A DNA stretch of 64,000 bases from Chlorophyllum brunneum (taxonomy: Eukaryota; Basidiomycota; Agaricomycetes; Agaricales; Agaricaceae): assembly GCA_963576785.1 (NCBI GenBank), contig OY756141.1, forward strand, positions 2,914,001-2,978,000. The letters run 5' to 3'. The position numbers were made by a program, and so were the translations under genes. The notes below the pieces were generated by a model that did no database searches, had not been told where the DNA came from, and worked only from the letters and a program-made list of their open reading frames with translations. Positions 62,126-64,000 of this stretch are shown here, piece after piece (the stretch's first letter is position 1; each line of letters opens with the position of its first letter).

Positions 62126-62541
62126 CCTCGGAACCCGGAGGACTACCGGCCAGGTCCTCCCTCGCTCAGTCAGCACTTTGGAGTTTAAGCCGGCATGTTC
62201 TTTTCTTGCTCTGGCCTTCGCCAAGGTCACTAGAGATTGGACAACCCACAGACCGGAACTGTCGGAAGAAGCACCAGTCATCAGTTTCAAAATTAAGGAA
62301 TTGAATGTGATTGGATGATTCAGCAACACGGCCCTACTCTTGTGATTATCCTATCATTAGACAATCTAGAGGGTACTCGTTTGTGAGTCAAACTGGCAAT
62401 GTGACGTTTGACTTCTACTTTCATCCCCGTACACAGAAGCTGGGCGCTTTGCTGACTTCGTATAAAGAGGGTACATCCAACACGACATGAAAACTCAGCG
62501 CACTTGACTTCTTTAAACTGCAAACACAATCTCTGATAATC
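62126..62541. promoter_or_regulatory. Upstream region of methyltransferase B, with TATA box
   Basis: tataaag at 62461-62467 lies about 75-80 bp before the ATG of methyltransferase B, a normal position. No gene is seen in the rest. Confidence 0.5.
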
Positions 62542-63403
62542 ATGTCCGACTCTACTCATCACCATCACCATCATGGCCATGACAACCATGACTCTGTAAC
62601 TCAAGCTAACAGGGAATTCTTCAATAACCCAGAAAATGAATTCGAGAAACACCCCCATGTCAAAGACCGCGCAGAGAGGTGCAGTTCACACTTTCACAGA
62701 AGTCACTCAGCTGATTGACCGCCTTAATGTCTAGGGTTGTGAAAGCCATCGTCGGGGCCTACAAACTCGACAAGGAGAAGACTACCGCCATGGACTTTGC
62801 CTGTGGAAACGGTACAATCCAGCTACAATCCCTTGCCGATATATTCACTAACTATACGGCAGGTGCTGTTTCCGAGGAATTGATCCCTCATGTCAAATCC
62901 ATCCTCGGCGTCGATGTCAGTCAGCGCATGGTCGAGAAATACAATGAGAACCTCAAGGAAGAGGAAGCCTCCGCCGTCTGTATAGAGCTGAAGGGAGAAG
63001 AGGGCGAATTGTCAAATGCTCGCTTCGACATGATCTTCGTCAGTTGTATTACCTGCAGTTGATCGGTCAAATTCTCAGCTAATGTGAATTGTATGCAATG
63101 CAGTGTAGCTCAGCATACCACCACTTCGCGTCCATCGAAGGGACCTCCCGTATTCTAGCGTCCTTCCTCAAACCTGGAGGAGCCCTTATTGTCGCGGACA
63201 TGATCCACCGAGAAGAAGGTTATACGTTCATGGCTCACGTCAAGGACGCAGTCCCCCATAAGCATGGTTTATCCAAGGGAGGTATGCAGAGAGCCTTTGA
63301 TGCGGCCGGGTTATCCATGAATGTTTTCGATGCTATACCTTCTGCTACCGACCACACTGATCAGGATCTCTTCCTTGCTATTGGAGAGAAACCGTCGGCG
63401 TGA
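62542..63403 (+). CDS. SAM-dependent class I methyltransferase, copy B, with natural His6 tract
   Basis: Exons 62542-62678, 62735-62811, 62863-63038 and 63104-63403 give 229 residues. The leader is MSDST then six His (residues 6-11), GHDNHD. Next come VTQANREFFNNPENEFEKHP, motif I AMDFACGNGAVSEELIP, KSILGVDVSQRMVEKYNENL, DMIFCSSAYHHFASIEGTSR and LASFLKPGGALIVADMI. The C-terminal part has KHGLSKGGMQRAFDAAGLSM. The splice after motif I (62812-62862) was chosen to match copy A. The last two exon boundaries sit at the same codons as in copy A. The enzyme is probably cytosolic and acts on a small molecule. Confidence 0.9.
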
Positions 63404-64000
63404 ATCATTACCGAGAAGCACTCTTTACGCTTAGTTCGATTGTAAATCCATTTATAAATACAGTGACACTCCGTCCCCCAGGACATCGAGTATGGGACTG
63501 TTAAGCGATGTCGTCAAACCCCGGAGTCTCTCATACCGGCTCTACCCGGTCAAACTGTCTTACACTCCAAAATGCGTCGCTGTCAATGCCCCGTGCCAAA
63601 AGATACCTAGGCTGCCCAGTGACTTTCCTGTAGGTTGCGGGACCACTGCTTGCTCTTCTTTGTTTCGTTATCTTCTTTGCTTTCTTGTTACTAACGATGG
63701 ACTCGCATGCCACTCGAGGACTAGACCCGCTTTATATGTATACTCTCACTGAGTACCCCCCTACCCTCAATATGGGTCGTCTGGCCACAAGTCTGACAAA
63801 CCTTCTCTGTACCGTGTCGACCCTTCATGGGTAAAATCACTACCGATTGCTTCCAGTCGCTGAGCCAGTCGCACATCTCGGTCTTCCTTACTTTCAAACA
63901 GACCATTAAACTGGCTAGTGCTTGTGTTCGACAATAGTCTTACCTTCCAGAAAGGAGGTTCAATGCCATACGTGATTCAACACGTGTGTGCTCAGCCCCA
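63404..64000. other. Right edge, no supported gene
   Basis: 3' flank of methyltransferase B and further sequence to the window end. Short frames only; a gene beginning past the edge cannot be judged. Confidence 0.5.

Noticed and set aside
62557..62574. His6 tract as vector contamination
   Set aside because: It lies inside an intact, intron-bearing genomic gene with matching promoter and paralogue. Mixed CAT/CAC codons occur without any vector-like flank.

Overview
The window is nuclear DNA of a filamentous basidiomycete, most likely an Agaricomycete. Nearly every gene is split by many 45-75 nt GT-AG introns. Genes lie close together on both strands. The set includes a cerato-platanin, a PL14-type polysaccharide lyase, translation elongation factor 3, a Zn2Cys6 regulator and an F-box protein, a combination typical of mushroom-forming fungi. 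No virus, CRISPR array, rRNA gene or intact transposon was recognised. Gene models were built by hand: reading frames were joined at splice sites and checked against the conserved motifs of each family.

Layout. 1-6.4 kb: the 5' part of a TIP/ITFG1-like FG-GAP membrane protein running off the left edge (-), an ADP1-like ABCG transporter with an EGF-like ectodomain (-), the copper chaperone COX17 (+), and a cerato-platanin (-). 8.1-14 kb: a large intron-rich IIC-like P-type cation ATPase (+), convergent with an MCP1/DUF1691 membrane protein (-). 14.5-17.9 kb: a Ser/Thr kinase with an unusual N-lobe insertion (-). 20.5-26.6 kb: the oligosaccharyltransferase subunit WBP1 (-), adenylate kinase (+) and a Zn2Cys6 transcription factor (+). 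26.6-30.9 kb is gene-poor. 30.9-43.8 kb is a housekeeping block: a glycogen-targeting PP1 regulatory subunit (+), the polyadenylation factor PFS2 (-), V-ATPase subunit a (+) and elongation factor 3 (+). 44-50.9 kb: a LACTB2-like metallo-beta-lactamase hydrolase (-), the splicing factor CWC22 (+) and an F-box protein (-). 52.3-56.9 kb: an M50B-like membrane protease homologue (-), a Rab11/Ypt3 GTPase (-) and an L-rhamnose mutarotase (+). 59-63.4 kb: a secreted PL14-like lyase (+) and two tandem SAM-dependent methyltransferases (+), the second with a natural hexahistidine tract.

The genes do not form one pathway. Most are conserved housekeeping functions: secretion and glycosylation (WBP1, Rab11), RNA processing (PFS2, CWC22), translation (EF3), energy and ion balance (V-ATPase, P-type ATPase, adenylate kinase, COX17) and glycogen control. 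Between them sit accessory genes for the environment: cerato-platanin, lyase, ABC transporter and rhamnose mutarotase. Several pairs are divergent and share short promoters, the tightest being PFS2/VPH1 at 118 bp. I found no clear new multi-gene system. The points most worth a second look are non-standard gene structures (a GC-AG intron, 12- and 13-nt coding exons), the split kinase N-lobe, the His-tagged methyltransferase duplicate, a likely mitochondrial isoform of the MBL hydrolase, and the uncharacterised M50B-like protein.
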